This document shows, in pieces, positions 53,231 to 62,148 of a stretch of DNA of 64,000 nt. A model generated the notes under the pieces. It saw only the letters and a program-made list of their open reading frames with translations. It was not told where the DNA came from and ran no database searches. A program made the translations under genes and the position numbers. The stretch lies in the NCBI GenBank assembly GCA_016125555.1, contig WGLN01000011.1, forward strand, positions 372,001-436,000, written 5' to 3'. Positions within the stretch are counted from its first letter, which is position 1. The number at the start of each line of letters is the position of its first letter. The stretch comes from Porphyrobacter sp. GTDB taxonomy: Bacteria; Pseudomonadota; Alphaproteobacteria; Sphingomonadales; Sphingomonadaceae.

Positions 53231-53716
53231 TTAAAGCACGCCCCCCGCCAGCCGGTCGATCGCGCCTTGCAGGATCACCGCGGCGGCGTGGGCGTCGATC
53301 GCGGCGGCGCGGCGGGCGCGGCTCATGTCCATGCCGATCATCGCCGCCTCGGCGGCCTGGGTCGACCAGCGTTCGTCCCACAGCAGGATGGGAAGGGCGA
53401 AGGCCTCGGCGCAATTGCGCGCATAGGCGCGCGAGGCCTGCGCGCGCGGGCCTTCGGAGCCGTCCATGTTGCGCGGCAGGCCGATGACGATGCCCTTGAC
53501 GCCGCGCGCCTTGATGAGCGCCGCCAGCGTCTCGCGGTCGCGGCCCCACTTGCCGCGTTGGATCGTGGTGTTGTTGGTGGCGAAGCGCCAGCCCGCGTCG
53601 CAGGTCGCGGTGCCGATCGTCTTCGTGCCGAGGTCGAGCCCGAGCAGCACGCCGCCCTCGGGCAGTGCCTCGCCGAAGCCGCGCGCCTGTTCGAAGATCA
53701 GTTCGCCGCCGCCCAT
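53231..53716 (-). CDS. ruvX: Putative pre-16S rRNA nuclease / Holliday junction resolvase
   Basis: RuvX/YqgF processes the 5' end of 16S rRNA and may act on Holliday junctions. The 161 residues have an RNase H-like fold with the catalytic Asp in GLDLGTKTIG, the Glu in LLWDERWST, and a final Asp in DAHAAAVIL. IVIGLPRNMDGSEG is typical. The start at 53716 overlaps the DUF3089 gene end by 19 bases. The gene is often near pyrB or aspartyl-tRNA genes in this order; here it follows DUF3089. Confidence 0.93.
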   Translation of the reverse strand: MGGGELIFEQARGFGEALPEGGVLLGLDLGTKTIGTATCDAGWRFATNNTTIQRGKWGRDRETLAALIKARGVKGIVIGLPRNMDGSEGPRAQASRAYARNCAEAFALPILLWDERWSTQAAEAAMIGMDMSRARRAAAIDAHAAAVILQGAIDRLAGGVL

Positions 53717-54846
53717 GCGTCCACCCGCCGCGCCACGTCCGCCTTGGTGTTCGCCCAGAACAGCGGGATGTCGTAGACGTGGTAATTGTTGCCCGGCAGG
53801 ACGTAACGGCCCATTTCCGGGGGCGGGCCGATCAGCAGCAGACCCCGCGCATCGCAGCGCGCAGGGACGAGGTCGGGGGCGAGTTCGCCCGTCGCCATGC
53901 TGTCATCGGGCACCAGCGTGCCGAGATTGGCGCTCGCCGGCGCCGCGCCTCCGGGGCTGCCGGTGAGCGGATTGGTGCACAGGATCGGGTCGTTCCCCGG
54001 CGCCGTCCCGTCGAGCGCCGGCGTTTCGCCATAGGCCGCGAGCACCGGGGCAGGGTCGGCCGGTTCGGCAAAGCTCGACCAGCTGAGGATGCAGCCCGAC
54101 TGGTCGGGGCCGGTGCAGGCAGGAAGGCCGAGCGCGGGAAGATCGTGCGCGGCCGAAAGCGGCCAGCCGATCAGATAGGCAGCCGCGATCCGCTTCGCGA
54201 GCGGGGTGCCCTTGATCTCCTCGGCGACAAGGCGCTTGAGGTGCAGCGCGCCTTGCGAATGGCCCGCCAGCACAATCGGCGTTCCGGGAGCGATGCTCGA
54301 CACGAAATAGCGGAACGCCTCGCGCACGTCGGCATAGGCGGCGTCGATCGCCTGCTTGCCCTCGGGCTTGTCGGTGAGGAAGGCGCCCATCGTCGCCTGG
54401 CGGTAGCGCGGCGCCCAAATCTCGCTCGCCGCGTTGAAGGGGCTCGCCATGCCCCGCAGATAAATGCGCGCGATGCGTTCGGCATCCGGGTCGCCGCCAT
54501 TCGCCAGCGGCGCGTTCCAGGCCGAACGGTCCACGAAACTGGTCGGGTGGACGAAGAACACCGCGAATTGCCGCTTCGGTTCAGGCAAGGTGACGGGCGC
54601 GGCGCCGCCGCTGGTGGCCGATGCCGGCTGCCAGCGCGCCGGGTCGCTCGTCCCGATGCCCGGCCGCGAATACCACAGGGCCGGGTCCTCGTAGGCGTTG
54701 CGCTCGAGCGGCTTGACCGGCGTGAAGGCGACCGAAGGCACTGTCGCCATGCGCGTGAGCTGGTCGGGGAACAGCGCGAGCAGGACGCTCCCGCCGATCA
54801 CCACGACGATACAGAATGCCACGAAATAGAGGAACTTGCGGGCCAT
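53698..54846 (-). CDS. DUF3089 alpha/beta-hydrolase-like protein
   Basis: These 382 residues have one N-terminal membrane anchor (LYFVAFCIVVVIGGSVLLAL, residues ~6-25) and a soluble hydrolase-like domain. The nucleophile elbow is AGHSQGALHLKRL, and FFVHPTSFVDRSAWNAPL marks the DUF3089 family. The function is unknown; it may be a membrane-anchored esterase or lipase facing the periplasm. It lies between lepB (6-base gap) and ruvX (19-base overlap). Where rnc and era often follow lepB, this gene occurs instead. Confidence 0.85.
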   Translation of the reverse strand: MARKFLYFVAFCIVVVIGGSVLLALFPDQLTRMATVPSVAFTPVKPLERNAYEDPALWYSRPGIGTSDPARWQPASATSGGAAPVTLPEPKRQFAVFFVHPTSFVDRSAWNAPLANGGDPDAERIARIYLRGMASPFNAASEIWAPRYRQATMGAFLTDKPEGKQAIDAAYADVREAFRYFVSSIAPGTPIVLAGHSQGALHLKRLVAEEIKGTPLAKRIAAAYLIGWPLSAAHDLPALGLPACTGPDQSGCILSWSSFAEPADPAPVLAAYGETPALDGTAPGNDPILCTNPLTGSPGGAAPASANLGTLVPDDSMATGELAPDLVPARCDARGLLLIGPPPEMGRYVLPGNNYHVYDIPLFWANTKADVARRVDAWAAAN

Positions 54847-54852
54847 TGGCGG

Positions 54853-55731
54853 TTACTTGTCGGCAGCGCCTTCCGCGATCGCCGGGCGCAGAGTGGTCCA
54901 GGCGCGGTCCGGCCTCAAGCTCGAGAACCACGTCGCCGGGTTCCAGGTGGTCGAACCATCGAGGCTGAAGGTGATGAACTCCGCGCGCCCGCCGATATTG
55001 GCGAGCGGCACCGCACCACCCAGGCCGCTGTTGATGATTGCGGCGCGGCTGTCGGCGCTGTCGTCGCGGTTGTCGCCCATCACGAACACCGAATCCTCGG
55101 GCACCTTGTAGGGGCCGTAATCATCGAGCGGCTGCGTGGTGTAATCGATGGTGAGATAGGTCGCACCATTGGGCAGGGTCTCGCGCCAGGTCGGTGGCTC
55201 GAAATATTCCTTCCCGTCGGGACCGGTGACGCGATAATCCTCGAAGGCCTCAAGGCATGGCATTCCGCGGCACATGAGGTCGGGCTCGAACGGCAGGCGC
55301 ACCGGGGGCACCACCTCGCGCTTGATCGGCTTCCCGTTGAGGATGATCTGCCCGTCGCGCACCTCGATCGTGTCGCCGGGGCGGCCGATGACGCGCTTGA
55401 TGTAGTCCTCGTCCTTGGTCGGGTGAACGGGGATGACGATGTCGCCGTATTCGGGGGTATGCGGGAAGATCCGGGTCTTGCTGCGCGGCAGCAGGTGGAA
55501 GCTCGCCGAGGCCCAGGACCAGCCGTAGGGATACTTGCTCACCACCAGCCGATCGCCCACCCACAGGGTCGGCATCATCGAGGTCGAGGGGATGTAGAAC
55601 GGCTTGGCGACGAGGCTGTGGAAGGCGATCACCGCCAGCAGCATCAGCGCAAGGCCGCGGATCTCGGCTAGCCAGTTGATCTTTTGCGTGTCGTCGCTGT
55701 CGTTCACTTGCGGGCTTTCGATGGTCGCCAT
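54853..55731 (-). CDS. lepB: Signal peptidase I
   Basis: LepB removes signal peptides at the periplasmic face. The 292 residues from ATG 55731 have one hydrophobic anchor (IRGLALMLLAVIAFHSLVA). The catalytic Ser lies in FYIPSTSMMPTL, the Lys in DYIKRVIGRPGD, and the last box reads VMGDNRDDSADSR. The protein is intact and of the usual length. It follows acpS by 11 bases. The next genes are DUF3089 and ruvX rather than rnc-era. Confidence 0.96.
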   Translation of the reverse strand: MATIESPQVNDSDDTQKINWLAEIRGLALMLLAVIAFHSLVAKPFYIPSTSMMPTLWVGDRLVVSKYPYGWSWASASFHLLPRSKTRIFPHTPEYGDIVIPVHPTKDEDYIKRVIGRPGDTIEVRDGQIILNGKPIKREVVPPVRLPFEPDLMCRGMPCLEAFEDYRVTGPDGKEYFEPPTWRETLPNGATYLTIDYTTQPLDDYGPYKVPEDSVFVMGDNRDDSADSRAAIINSGLGGAVPLANIGGRAEFITFSLDGSTTWNPATWFSSLRPDRAWTTLRPAIAEGAADK

Positions 55732-55742
55732 GGATTGGGAGC

Positions 55743-56147
55743 CTAACGCAGGGGGATGGCTTCGATGATCACGAAGGCCTGTGCCCATGGATGATCGTCG
55801 GTGAGGGTGAGATGAACGCGCGCCTCATGGCCCTTCGGCGTCATTTCTTCAAGCCGCAAAGCCGCGCCGCCCGTCAGCGCCAGCGTCGGCGCGCCCGAGG
55901 GGGCGTTGACGACGCCGATGTCCTTCATGAACACGCCGCGCTTGAACCCGGTGCCGACCGCCTTGGAGAACGCCTCCTTGGCGGCGAAGCGTTTCGCGTA
56001 GGTGCCGGCGATGGTGTAGGGGCGGCGGCGCGCCTTGGCGATCTCCGTGGGGGTGAAGACGCGGTTCTCGAACCGCTCCCCATAGCGGGCGAGCGAATTG
56101 CCGATCCGCTCGATATTGCAGAGGTCGGAGCCCATGCCGATGATCAC
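55743..56147 (-). CDS. acpS: Holo-[acyl-carrier-protein] synthase
   Basis: AcpS transfers 4'-phosphopantetheine from CoA to acyl carrier proteins. The 134 residues start at GTG 56147 ([15 protein letters not shown]). The metal-binding Asp is in [11 protein letters not shown], the Glu in [15 protein letters not shown], and [16 protein letters not shown] follows. Length and order (pdxJ-acpS-lepB) are classic. A hairpin repeat (56169-56187) lies upstream of the start. Confidence 0.95.
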   Translation of the reverse strand: MIIGMGSDLCNIERIGNSLARYGERFENRVFTPTEIAKARRRPYTIAGTYAKRFAAKEAFSKAVGTGFKRGVFMKDIGVVNAPSGAPTLALTGGAALRLEEMTPKGHEARVHLTLTDDHPWAQAFVIIEAIPLR

Positions 56148-56168
56148 GACGGTTCCCCTAAGCCGTCG

Positions 56169-56187
56169 CCCCGGACTTGATCCGGGG
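56169..56187. repeat. CCCCGGA-CTTGA-TCCGGGG palindromic repeat
   Basis: CCCCGGA (56169-56175) pairs with TCCGGGG (56181-56187) across CTTGA. From memory, this is a widely seen alphaproteobacterial interspersed palindrome, continuing here as TCCCGCTT. It sits between acpS and a small membrane gene on the same strand. It may stabilise the mRNA or serve as a Rho-dependent or attenuating hairpin; there is no T-run. Confidence 0.6.
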
Positions 56188-56211
56188 TCCCGCTTCCGTG
56201 ATTGCAACGCA

Positions 56212-56496
56212 TCATTTGAACGCCCTGATGATGACGGCCACCAGCAGCGCCAGCGCGATGACGTGGAGCAGAACCTGGCTCTTGAAGAAGGGATGGGTGA
56301 AATCGCCCTTCGCCACCCGCAGCGCACCCGCATAGCCGAACACCTGCAGCGCGACCCAGCCGACCGCGAAGACCACCATCGCCTGCACGCTCAGTGCAAA
56401 GCCGAGAAAGCCGATCGCTACGAGGAACAGCGCCGCGGCGGCGAAGGCCCAGCGTTTCTGTTCGGGCGCGATCGGGGGGAGTTCGCCGGACGCCAT
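56212..56496 (-). CDS. Small three-helix membrane protein of unknown function
   Basis: This 94-residue protein has hydrophobic helices at about residues 16-36 ([20 protein letters not shown]), 38-58 ([19 protein letters not shown]) and 74-92 ([19 protein letters not shown]). No known family is recognised and no catalytic motif is seen. The gene is three bases from the pdxJ stop on the same strand and is surely co-transcribed, but the pairing gives no clear function. Length and context suggest a conserved hypothetical protein. Confidence 0.7.
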   Translation of the reverse strand: MASGELPPIAPEQKRWAFAAAALFLVAIGFLGFALSVQAMVVFAVGWVALQVFGYAGALRVAKGDFTHPFFKSQVLLHVIALALLVAVIIRAFK

Positions 56497-56499
56497 GCC

Positions 56500-57255
56500 T
56501 CAGCGCGCCTCGTCCATCAGCTCGCGCATCCGGCGGATCGCCGGTTCGAGACCGGTGAACACCGCCTCGCCGATCAGGTAGTGGCCGATATTGAGCTCGG
56601 CGATCTGGGGAATGGCGGCGATGGGCTGGACATTCTCGAAGGTGAGGCCGTGGCCCGCGTGCGGCTCGATACCGTTTTTGGCGGCGAGCGCGGCCATGTC
56701 GGCGATGCGCTTCAATTCCCGCGTGACCTTCTCGCGGTCGCCATCGAGGAAGGCGTGGGCATATTCGCCGGTGTGGAACTCGACCACCGGCGCGCCCAAT
56801 CGCAGGGCGGCGTCGAGCTGGCGCTCGTCGGCCTCGATGAACAGCGAGACGCGGATGCCCGCCCCGCGCAATTCGTCGACGATGTGAACGAGGCTGTTGT
56901 GCAGCCCCGCCGCGTCGAGGCCCCCTTCGGTGGTGCGCTCCTCGCGCTTTTCGGGGACGATGCAGGCGGCGTGGGGCTTGTGGCGCAGGGCTATGGCGAG
57001 CATCTCGCGGGTCGCCGCCATTTCGAGGTTCAGCGGAAGGTCGGTCGCCTGCTGGATGCGGGCGAGGTCCTCGTCGCGGATGTGGCGGCGATCCTCGCGC
57101 AGGTGCGCGGTGATCCCGTCGCCGCCGACCCGCGCGACGATCTCCGCCGCGCGCACCGGATCGGGATGATCGCCCCCGCGCGCGTTCCTGATGGTCGCGA
57201 CATGGTCGATATTGACGCCGAGCCGCAACGGGCGGGGGTGGAGGGTCTCGCTCAT
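56500..57255 (-). CDS. pdxJ: Pyridoxine 5'-phosphate synthase
   Basis: PdxJ condenses 3-amino-2-oxopropyl phosphate with 1-deoxy-D-xylulose 5-phosphate to form pyridoxine 5'-phosphate. The 251 residues show GVNIDHVATIRNARGGDHPD (N-terminal His), ITAHLREDRRHI, NLEMAATREMLAIAL, the Glu/His in IVPEKREERTTEGGLD, and AGHGLTFENV and ELNIGHYLIGEAVF. The barrel and lengths are intact. The start overlaps the serine hydrolase stop by four bases. It lies in the pyrE-hydrolase-pdxJ-acpS-lepB run. Confidence 0.96.
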   Translation of the reverse strand: MSETLHPRPLRLGVNIDHVATIRNARGGDHPDPVRAAEIVARVGGDGITAHLREDRRHIRDEDLARIQQATDLPLNLEMAATREMLAIALRHKPHAACIVPEKREERTTEGGLDAAGLHNSLVHIVDELRGAGIRVSLFIEADERQLDAALRLGAPVVEFHTGEYAHAFLDGDREKVTRELKRIADMAALAAKNGIEPHAGHGLTFENVQPIAAIPQIAELNIGHYLIGEAVFTGLEPAIRRMRELMDEAR

Positions 57256-58409
57256 TCCTTGCCTTCTCCACAGGCGAGCATCGCCACGGCCTGCGCCATG
57301 AATCCCTCGCCTTGCCAGATCTCGCCGAATTCGAAGTTCGGCTCGATCGTGGCGAACACCATCGAGCGGCCAAGATCGGGGAGCATGATGTTGTGCAGCC
57401 GATACTGCCCGATCGCGCCCCTGCGCTCGGCAACCTTGACCGGATCCGGACAGCCGGGCGGCTGAACATCGAACACCCATTGGCCAAGCGCCATGTAGCC
57501 CAGTTCGGGATCGCCCTGCCACATCGGCTTCATCTCGGGCCGTCCCGCCTTGTAGGCGCGCATCTGGCCCCAGTTGAAGAATATCACGTCCATGAGCGTC
57601 CCCCCGAGCGCACCCGAAGCGCCATAGGCGGGGATCACCTCGCGCTCGGGCGATTTCATCGCGTAGAAGCTCTCGGCATTCTTCGGCGTGATCATCGTCA
57701 GGCGTGAATACCGGGTCTCGTCGTCCTCGCTGTCGCTCGTGCGCGGCGGGCCGAGCATGTATTCGACCTTCTCGAGGCTCACCTCCTCCAGCACCGCGCC
57801 AAGCACGATATAATCGCAATTATTGTAGCGCCAGCCGGTCGCCGGAGGGGCGGCACGGCCGGTCATGCACCAGCCGAGGCCGTGCTTGTCCGGCGCGTTG
57901 TAGAAGGCCGGCCAGCCGTTCGCGCCAACCGGCGTATCCTCAGGATTGCGCAGGCCCGAGCGGTGCTGGAGCAGCTGGCGCACTGTCGGCGCGGCCGGCC
58001 CCCTCGGCCAGCGCGGCAGGATCCGCGAAACCGGGGTGTCGAGCGTTAGCCCCATGTTTTTCAGTTCGGGCAGCAGCCGCGCGGCCAGCATCTGCTTGGT
58101 GAGCGAGGCGAAGGGCCAGATCGCGGCCTTCCCTGGCACCGGCACATAGCCTTCGCGCCGCATGTCGGGGCTGAGGCCCATCGTAATGACGCGATTGCCC
58201 GCGTCGATGGCGATTTCGCCCTTGAACCCGCGCTTGAAGGCGAAGTTTCTGATCGCCTTGGCCCGCACGCTCTCCGGCGCCCCGCCGCCCCAGACGACGA
58301 TGAGGGCGTCGGTCACTTCCTCGCCCTCGTCCTGCGCTTGCACCGGCGCGGTCGCGGCACACAGGCAGGCGAGCGCGAGGATCGGCGAGGGCAGGCGCAT
58401 GGGGCGCAT
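57252..58409 (-). CDS. Class C beta-lactamase-fold serine hydrolase
   Basis: These 385 residues have a signal peptide (ALACLCAATAPVQAQ), so the protein is periplasmic. The SxxK nucleophile is in WPFASLTKQMLAA, the YxN-like motif in GWRYNNCDYIVLG, and LLQHRSGLRNPED is typical of serine beta-lactamase/PBP-fold proteins. No KTG equivalent stands out; the third motif is not clear, so this is an esterase or D-amino-acid peptidase candidate rather than a sure beta-lactamase. It starts immediately after the pyrE stop and overlaps pdxJ by four bases. Confidence 0.85.
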   Translation of the reverse strand: MRPMRLPSPILALACLCAATAPVQAQDEGEEVTDALIVVWGGGAPESVRAKAIRNFAFKRGFKGEIAIDAGNRVITMGLSPDMRREGYVPVPGKAAIWPFASLTKQMLAARLLPELKNMGLTLDTPVSRILPRWPRGPAAPTVRQLLQHRSGLRNPEDTPVGANGWPAFYNAPDKHGLGWCMTGRAAPPATGWRYNNCDYIVLGAVLEEVSLEKVEYMLGPPRTSDSEDDETRYSRLTMITPKNAESFYAMKSPEREVIPAYGASGALGGTLMDVIFFNWGQMRAYKAGRPEMKPMWQGDPELGYMALGQWVFDVQPPGCPDPVKVAERRGAIGQYRLHNIMLPDLGRSMVFATIEPNFEFGEIWQGEGFMAQAVAMLACGEGKE

Positions 58410-58991
58410 CTATTCCTTCCGGCTTCCGGGCTTTGTCACAGCTACGCGGGCGAGGGCTTCGGGGATGTCGTTTTCGTCATAGGTGGGAAAGTCGATGGCG
58501 AGCAGCGGGTAGAAGGGCACGCCCAAATCGACCGAACCGCAGGAACGGTCGATGATCGCGCATTCGGCGATCACCTCAGCCCCCTCGCGCGCGACGGCGG
58601 CGATGGCCTCGCGGCTGGAGAGGCCGGTGGTCACGACGTCCTCGACCATCAGCACCTTTGCGCCCGGCTCGAGCGCGAAGCCGCGGCGCAGGTGGAAGGT
58701 GCCTTCGGGCCGTTCGAGGAACAGCGCGTCCTTGCCCAGGGCTCGTCCGACCTCGTGGCCGATGATGATCCCGCCCATCGCCGGGGAGACCACGACGTCG
58801 ACCTGTTCGCGCACCGCGGGGGGAATGCCGGCGACCACCGCCTCGGCCAGCCGGGCGGCGCGCGCGGGGTTCATCAGCACCCTTGCGCATTGCAGGTAAT
58901 GCCCGCTGTGGCGGCCCGAGGAGAGCTTGAAATGCCCCTCGAGCAGCGCACCGCTGCTGCGGAATTCGGCCAGCACCTCGTCTTCGGTCAT
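58410..58991 (-). CDS. pyrE: Orotate phosphoribosyltransferase
   Basis: PyrE joins orotate and PRPP to give orotidine monophosphate in pyrimidine synthesis. The 193 residues contain FKLSSGRHSGHYLQCARV, LFLERPEGTFHLRRGF and the PRPP motif VLMVEDVVTTGLSS. SPAMGGIIIGHEVGRAL also fits. The length is close to the family norm (about 190-215). It heads a long minus-strand run, and its promoter lies in the 218-base spacer shared with coxB. Confidence 0.96.
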   Translation of the reverse strand: MTEDEVLAEFRSSGALLEGHFKLSSGRHSGHYLQCARVLMNPARAARLAEAVVAGIPPAVREQVDVVVSPAMGGIIIGHEVGRALGKDALFLERPEGTFHLRRGFALEPGAKVLMVEDVVTTGLSSREAIAAVAREGAEVIAECAIIDRSCGSVDLGVPFYPLLAIDFPTYDENDIPEALARVAVTKPGSRKE

Positions 58992-59209
58992 GCCCGAACT
59001 CCGTCGAAATCATCAGGGAAAGCGCCGACTTGCGCGGCGAACATCGCGGCTTGCATAATTTTCTCCCTAGAAGCGCTTGAGGCCCTCGGCAAGCGCGGCT
59101 AAGGGCCATGGTGACATCGGCCCTGTTGCCGGTTGATGCCGTGTGGCGGAGGGTCGCCGCGCGGCGTGGGATCAGAATTCGAAACGACATTTCGAAGCAA
59201 CTTGGACAC
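58992..59209. promoter_or_regulatory. Divergent spacer between pyrE and coxB
   Basis: This 218-base gap must carry promoters for pyrE (leftward) and the cytochrome oxidase operon (rightward). I see no clear -35/-10 pair with confidence and no FNR-type site. A TTGCATAATTTT stretch near 59052 is the most AT-rich part. Confidence 0.4.
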
Positions 59210-60286
59210 ATGAAGATGGGTCAGATGCATACCCGTATGAAATTGGCTTCCCTTGGGGCGCTCGCTGCGCTGGCTGCGATCGTCGCGCCGGTGGGCGCTG
59301 CGGCACAGGACGCCGCCGCTCCGGCGACCACCGCCACGCAGGCCGGCGCTGTCGACGGCGCGCAGACCGCACCGGGCGCCGAGGCGCTTCCGGGCAACCT
59401 GACCCCGGCCGAGGCTGCGGCCACCGACACCCAGGGCGAGGCGGCCTACACCCCGATGGCCCCGACGAAGGGCAAGGGCATGCCGACCTCCTTCGAGGAC
59501 GATCCGGTCAAGAGCCTGGGCTTCCAGGACCAGTATTCGAACATCGGCGACTATGCCCGCTGGATGCACGATTCGATCCTGCTGCCGGTGATCACCGCCA
59601 TCAGCCTGCTGGTGCTCGGCCTGCTGCTGTTCGTGGTGGTGCGCTTCAACCGCCGCGCCAACCCGGTCGCTTCGAAGACGACGCACAACACCATGATCGA
59701 AGTGGTGTGGACGATCGTTCCGGTGATCGTGCTGGTGGTGATCGCGGTGCCCTCCATCACGCTGCTGGCGCGTCAGTATGAGACCGCGCCCGCCGACGCG
59801 GTGACCATCAAGGCGACCGGCTACCAGTGGTACTGGAGCTACACCTATCCCGACAACGGCGAGATCGAAGTGGTCTCGAACATGCTCGACCACGACGAGG
59901 CGCTGAAGCGCGGAGAGCCGGCGCAGCTCGCGGTCGACAACCGCATGGTGGTGCCCGCGGGCGTGCCGCTGCGCATCCAGACCACTGCGACCGACGTGAT
60001 CCACGCCTTCGCGGTGCCTTCGCTGTGGTTCAAGATGGACGCCGTTCCGGGCCGTCTCAACGAGAAGCAGCTGACCATCAAGGAGCCGGGCGTGTACTAC
60101 GGCCAGTGCTCCGAGCTGTGCGGTGCGCGCCACGCCTACATGCCGATCGTGGTCGAGGCGCTTCCGCCCGCGCAGTTCGCCGAGTGGGTCAAGGAGCAGG
60201 GCGGCACCATGCCGGGCGAGGCCGAGGCGCCCGCTCCGGCGGCCGACGCCGCGCCCGAGCAGGTCGCGCTGCTGACCGCCCGCTGA
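59210..60286 (+). CDS. coxB: Cytochrome c oxidase subunit II
   Basis: Subunit II of the aa3 oxidase receives electrons from cytochrome c through its CuA centre. The protein has 358 residues from ATG 59210; starts at 59216, 59225 or 59237 are also possible. A signal peptide ends APVGAAAQD, then come a Pro/Ala-rich linker, two transmembrane helices (VITAISLLVLGLLLFVVV and VPVIVLVVIAVPSITLL) and the CuA domain. CuA ligands are in YYGQCSELCGARHAYMPIV, and earlier VIHAFAVPSLWFKMD. The acidic and aromatic patch KATGYQWYWSYTYPD is typical. The gene opens the operon coxB-coxA-ctaB-small protein-ctaG-coxC. Confidence 0.95.
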   Translation: MKMGQMHTRMKLASLGALAALAAIVAPVGAAAQDAAAPATTATQAGAVDGAQTAPGAEALPGNLTPAEAAATDTQGEAAYTPMAPTKGKGMPTSFEDDPVKSLGFQDQYSNIGDYARWMHDSILLPVITAISLLVLGLLLFVVVRFNRRANPVASKTTHNTMIEVVWTIVPVIVLVVIAVPSITLLARQYETAPADAVTIKATGYQWYWSYTYPDNGEIEVVSNMLDHDEALKRGEPAQLAVDNRMVVPAGVPLRIQTTATDVIHAFAVPSLWFKMDAVPGRLNEKQLTIKEPGVYYGQCSELCGARHAYMPIVVEALPPAQFAEWVKEQGGTMPGEAEAPAPAADAAPEQVALLTAR

Positions 60287-60324
60287 GACCCGACGTAAAG
60301 ATTACACGCAGAGAGTAGCTGACA

Positions 60325-62037
60325 ATGGCAACCACCGCAGAAGGCTTCGACGTCCATAGCGACCACGGCCACGACGCGCATGATCATGCGGACCACAAGC
60401 CGGGCTTCTTCGCCCGCTGGTTCATGTCGACCAACCACAAGGACATCGGCACGATGTACCTGATCTTCGCGATCATCGCGGGGATCGTCGGGGGTGCCAT
60501 CTCGGGCATCATGCGTGTCGAGCTGGCCGAGCCGGGTATCCAGTACCTGACCTGGTGGGCGCAGTTCATGGGCGGCGGCAACGATCTCAACACCGCGCTC
60601 CACATGTGGAACGTGTTCATCACCGCGCACGGCCTCATCATGGTGTTCTTCATGGTCATGCCGGCGATGATCGGCGGCTTCGGCAACTGGTTCGTGCCGC
60701 TGATGATCGGCGCGCCGGACATGGCCTTCCCGCGCATGAACAATGTCAGCTTCTGGCTGACCGTGGCGGGCTTCTTCAGCCTGCTGTTCTCGATGTTCGT
60801 TCCCGGCGGCTCTGACCCCGGTGCGGGCACCGGCTGGACGGTCTATGCCCCGCTCTCGACCAGCGGTTCGGTCGGCCCTGCGGTCGACTTCGCGATCTTC
60901 TCGCTGCACCTTGCGGGTGCCGGCTCGATCCTGGGTGCGACCAACTTCATCACCACCATCTTCAACATGCGCGCGCCGGGCATGACCCTGCACAAGATGC
61001 CGCTGTTCGTGTGGTCGGTGCCGGTCCCCGCCTTCCTGCTGCTGCTGGCGCTCCCGGTGCTCGCCGCTGCGATCACCATGCTGCTGACCGACCGCAATTT
61101 CGGCACGACCTTCTTCAACCCGGCCGGCGGCGGCGATCCGGTGCTCTACCAGCACCTGTTCTGGTTCTTCGGGCACCCGGAAGTCTACATCATGATCCTG
61201 CCGGGCTTCGGCATGATCTCGCAGATCGTCGCGACCTTCAGCCGCAAGCCGGTGTTCGGCTACCTCGGCATGGCCTACGCCATGGTGGCGATCGGCGTGG
61301 TCGGGTTCATCGTGTGGGCGCACCACATGTACACCACCGGCCTCGACGTGAACACGAAGATGTACTTCACCGCGGCGACCATGGTGATCGCGGTGCCGAC
61401 CGGCGTGAAGATCTTCAGCTGGATCGCGACGATGTGGGGCGGCAGCCTCGAGTTCAAGTCGCCGATGGTCTGGTCGCTGGGCTTCATCTTCCTGTTCACC
61501 GTTGGCGGGGTGACCGGCGTGGTGCTGGCCAACGGCGGGATCGACGACAACCTGCACGACACCTACTACGTGGTTGCTCACTTCCACTACGTGCTGTCGA
61601 TGGGCGCGGTGTTCTCGATGTTCGCCGGTTTCTACTACTGGTTCCCGAAGATGAGCGGGCGGATGCACTCCGAGCTGCTTTCGCACCTCCACTTCTGGAC
61701 CTTCTTCATCGGCGTGAACGTGATCTTCTTCCCGCAGCACTTCCTCGGGATGCAGGGCATGCCGCGCCGCTATCCGGACTATGCCGAGGCGTTCCACTTC
61801 TGGCACCAGGTCAGCACCTACGGCTATTACATCATGGCCGGCTCGATGCTGTTCTTCTTCGTGAACATCCTCTACGCGCTGGCCGCGGGCAAGAAGGCCC
61901 CCGCCAATCCGTGGGGCGAAGGCGCGACGACGCTCGAATGGACCCTGCCGAGCCCGCCGCCCTATCACCAGTTCGAAACCCTGCCGGTGATCACCGACGC
62001 GAACGACTACCACGATCACCGTCCGGTGACGGCCTGA
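60325..62037 (+). CDS. coxA: Cytochrome c oxidase subunit I
   Basis: Subunit I holds haem a and the haem a3/CuB centre and pumps protons. The 570 residues have 12 transmembrane helices. Key sites are the low-spin haem His ([15 protein letters not shown]), the Cu/His-Tyr region ([16 protein letters not shown]), the pair in [16 protein letters not shown], and the final haem His in [15 protein letters not shown]. The N-terminus is His/Asp-rich ([14 protein letters not shown]). A GAGAGTAGC site precedes the ATG at 60325. It is a standard aa3-type subunit. Confidence 0.97.
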   Translation: MATTAEGFDVHSDHGHDAHDHADHKPGFFARWFMSTNHKDIGTMYLIFAIIAGIVGGAISGIMRVELAEPGIQYLTWWAQFMGGGNDLNTALHMWNVFITAHGLIMVFFMVMPAMIGGFGNWFVPLMIGAPDMAFPRMNNVSFWLTVAGFFSLLFSMFVPGGSDPGAGTGWTVYAPLSTSGSVGPAVDFAIFSLHLAGAGSILGATNFITTIFNMRAPGMTLHKMPLFVWSVPVPAFLLLLALPVLAAAITMLLTDRNFGTTFFNPAGGGDPVLYQHLFWFFGHPEVYIMILPGFGMISQIVATFSRKPVFGYLGMAYAMVAIGVVGFIVWAHHMYTTGLDVNTKMYFTAATMVIAVPTGVKIFSWIATMWGGSLEFKSPMVWSLGFIFLFTVGGVTGVVLANGGIDDNLHDTYYVVAHFHYVLSMGAVFSMFAGFYYWFPKMSGRMHSELLSHLHFWTFFIGVNVIFFPQHFLGMQGMPRRYPDYAEAFHFWHQVSTYGYYIMAGSMLFFFVNILYALAAGKKAPANPWGEGATTLEWTLPSPPPYHQFETLPVITDANDYHDHRPVTA

Positions 62038-62148
62038 TCGCGGCCCGCGGCGGGGCGAGGGGGCTCCCGCCGCAGCCGCCGGAACGACAAGAAGGGGGAG
62101 GGCGCGGCCACGGGGCTGCGCTCTTCGCCGATTGAGACACAAGAGACG

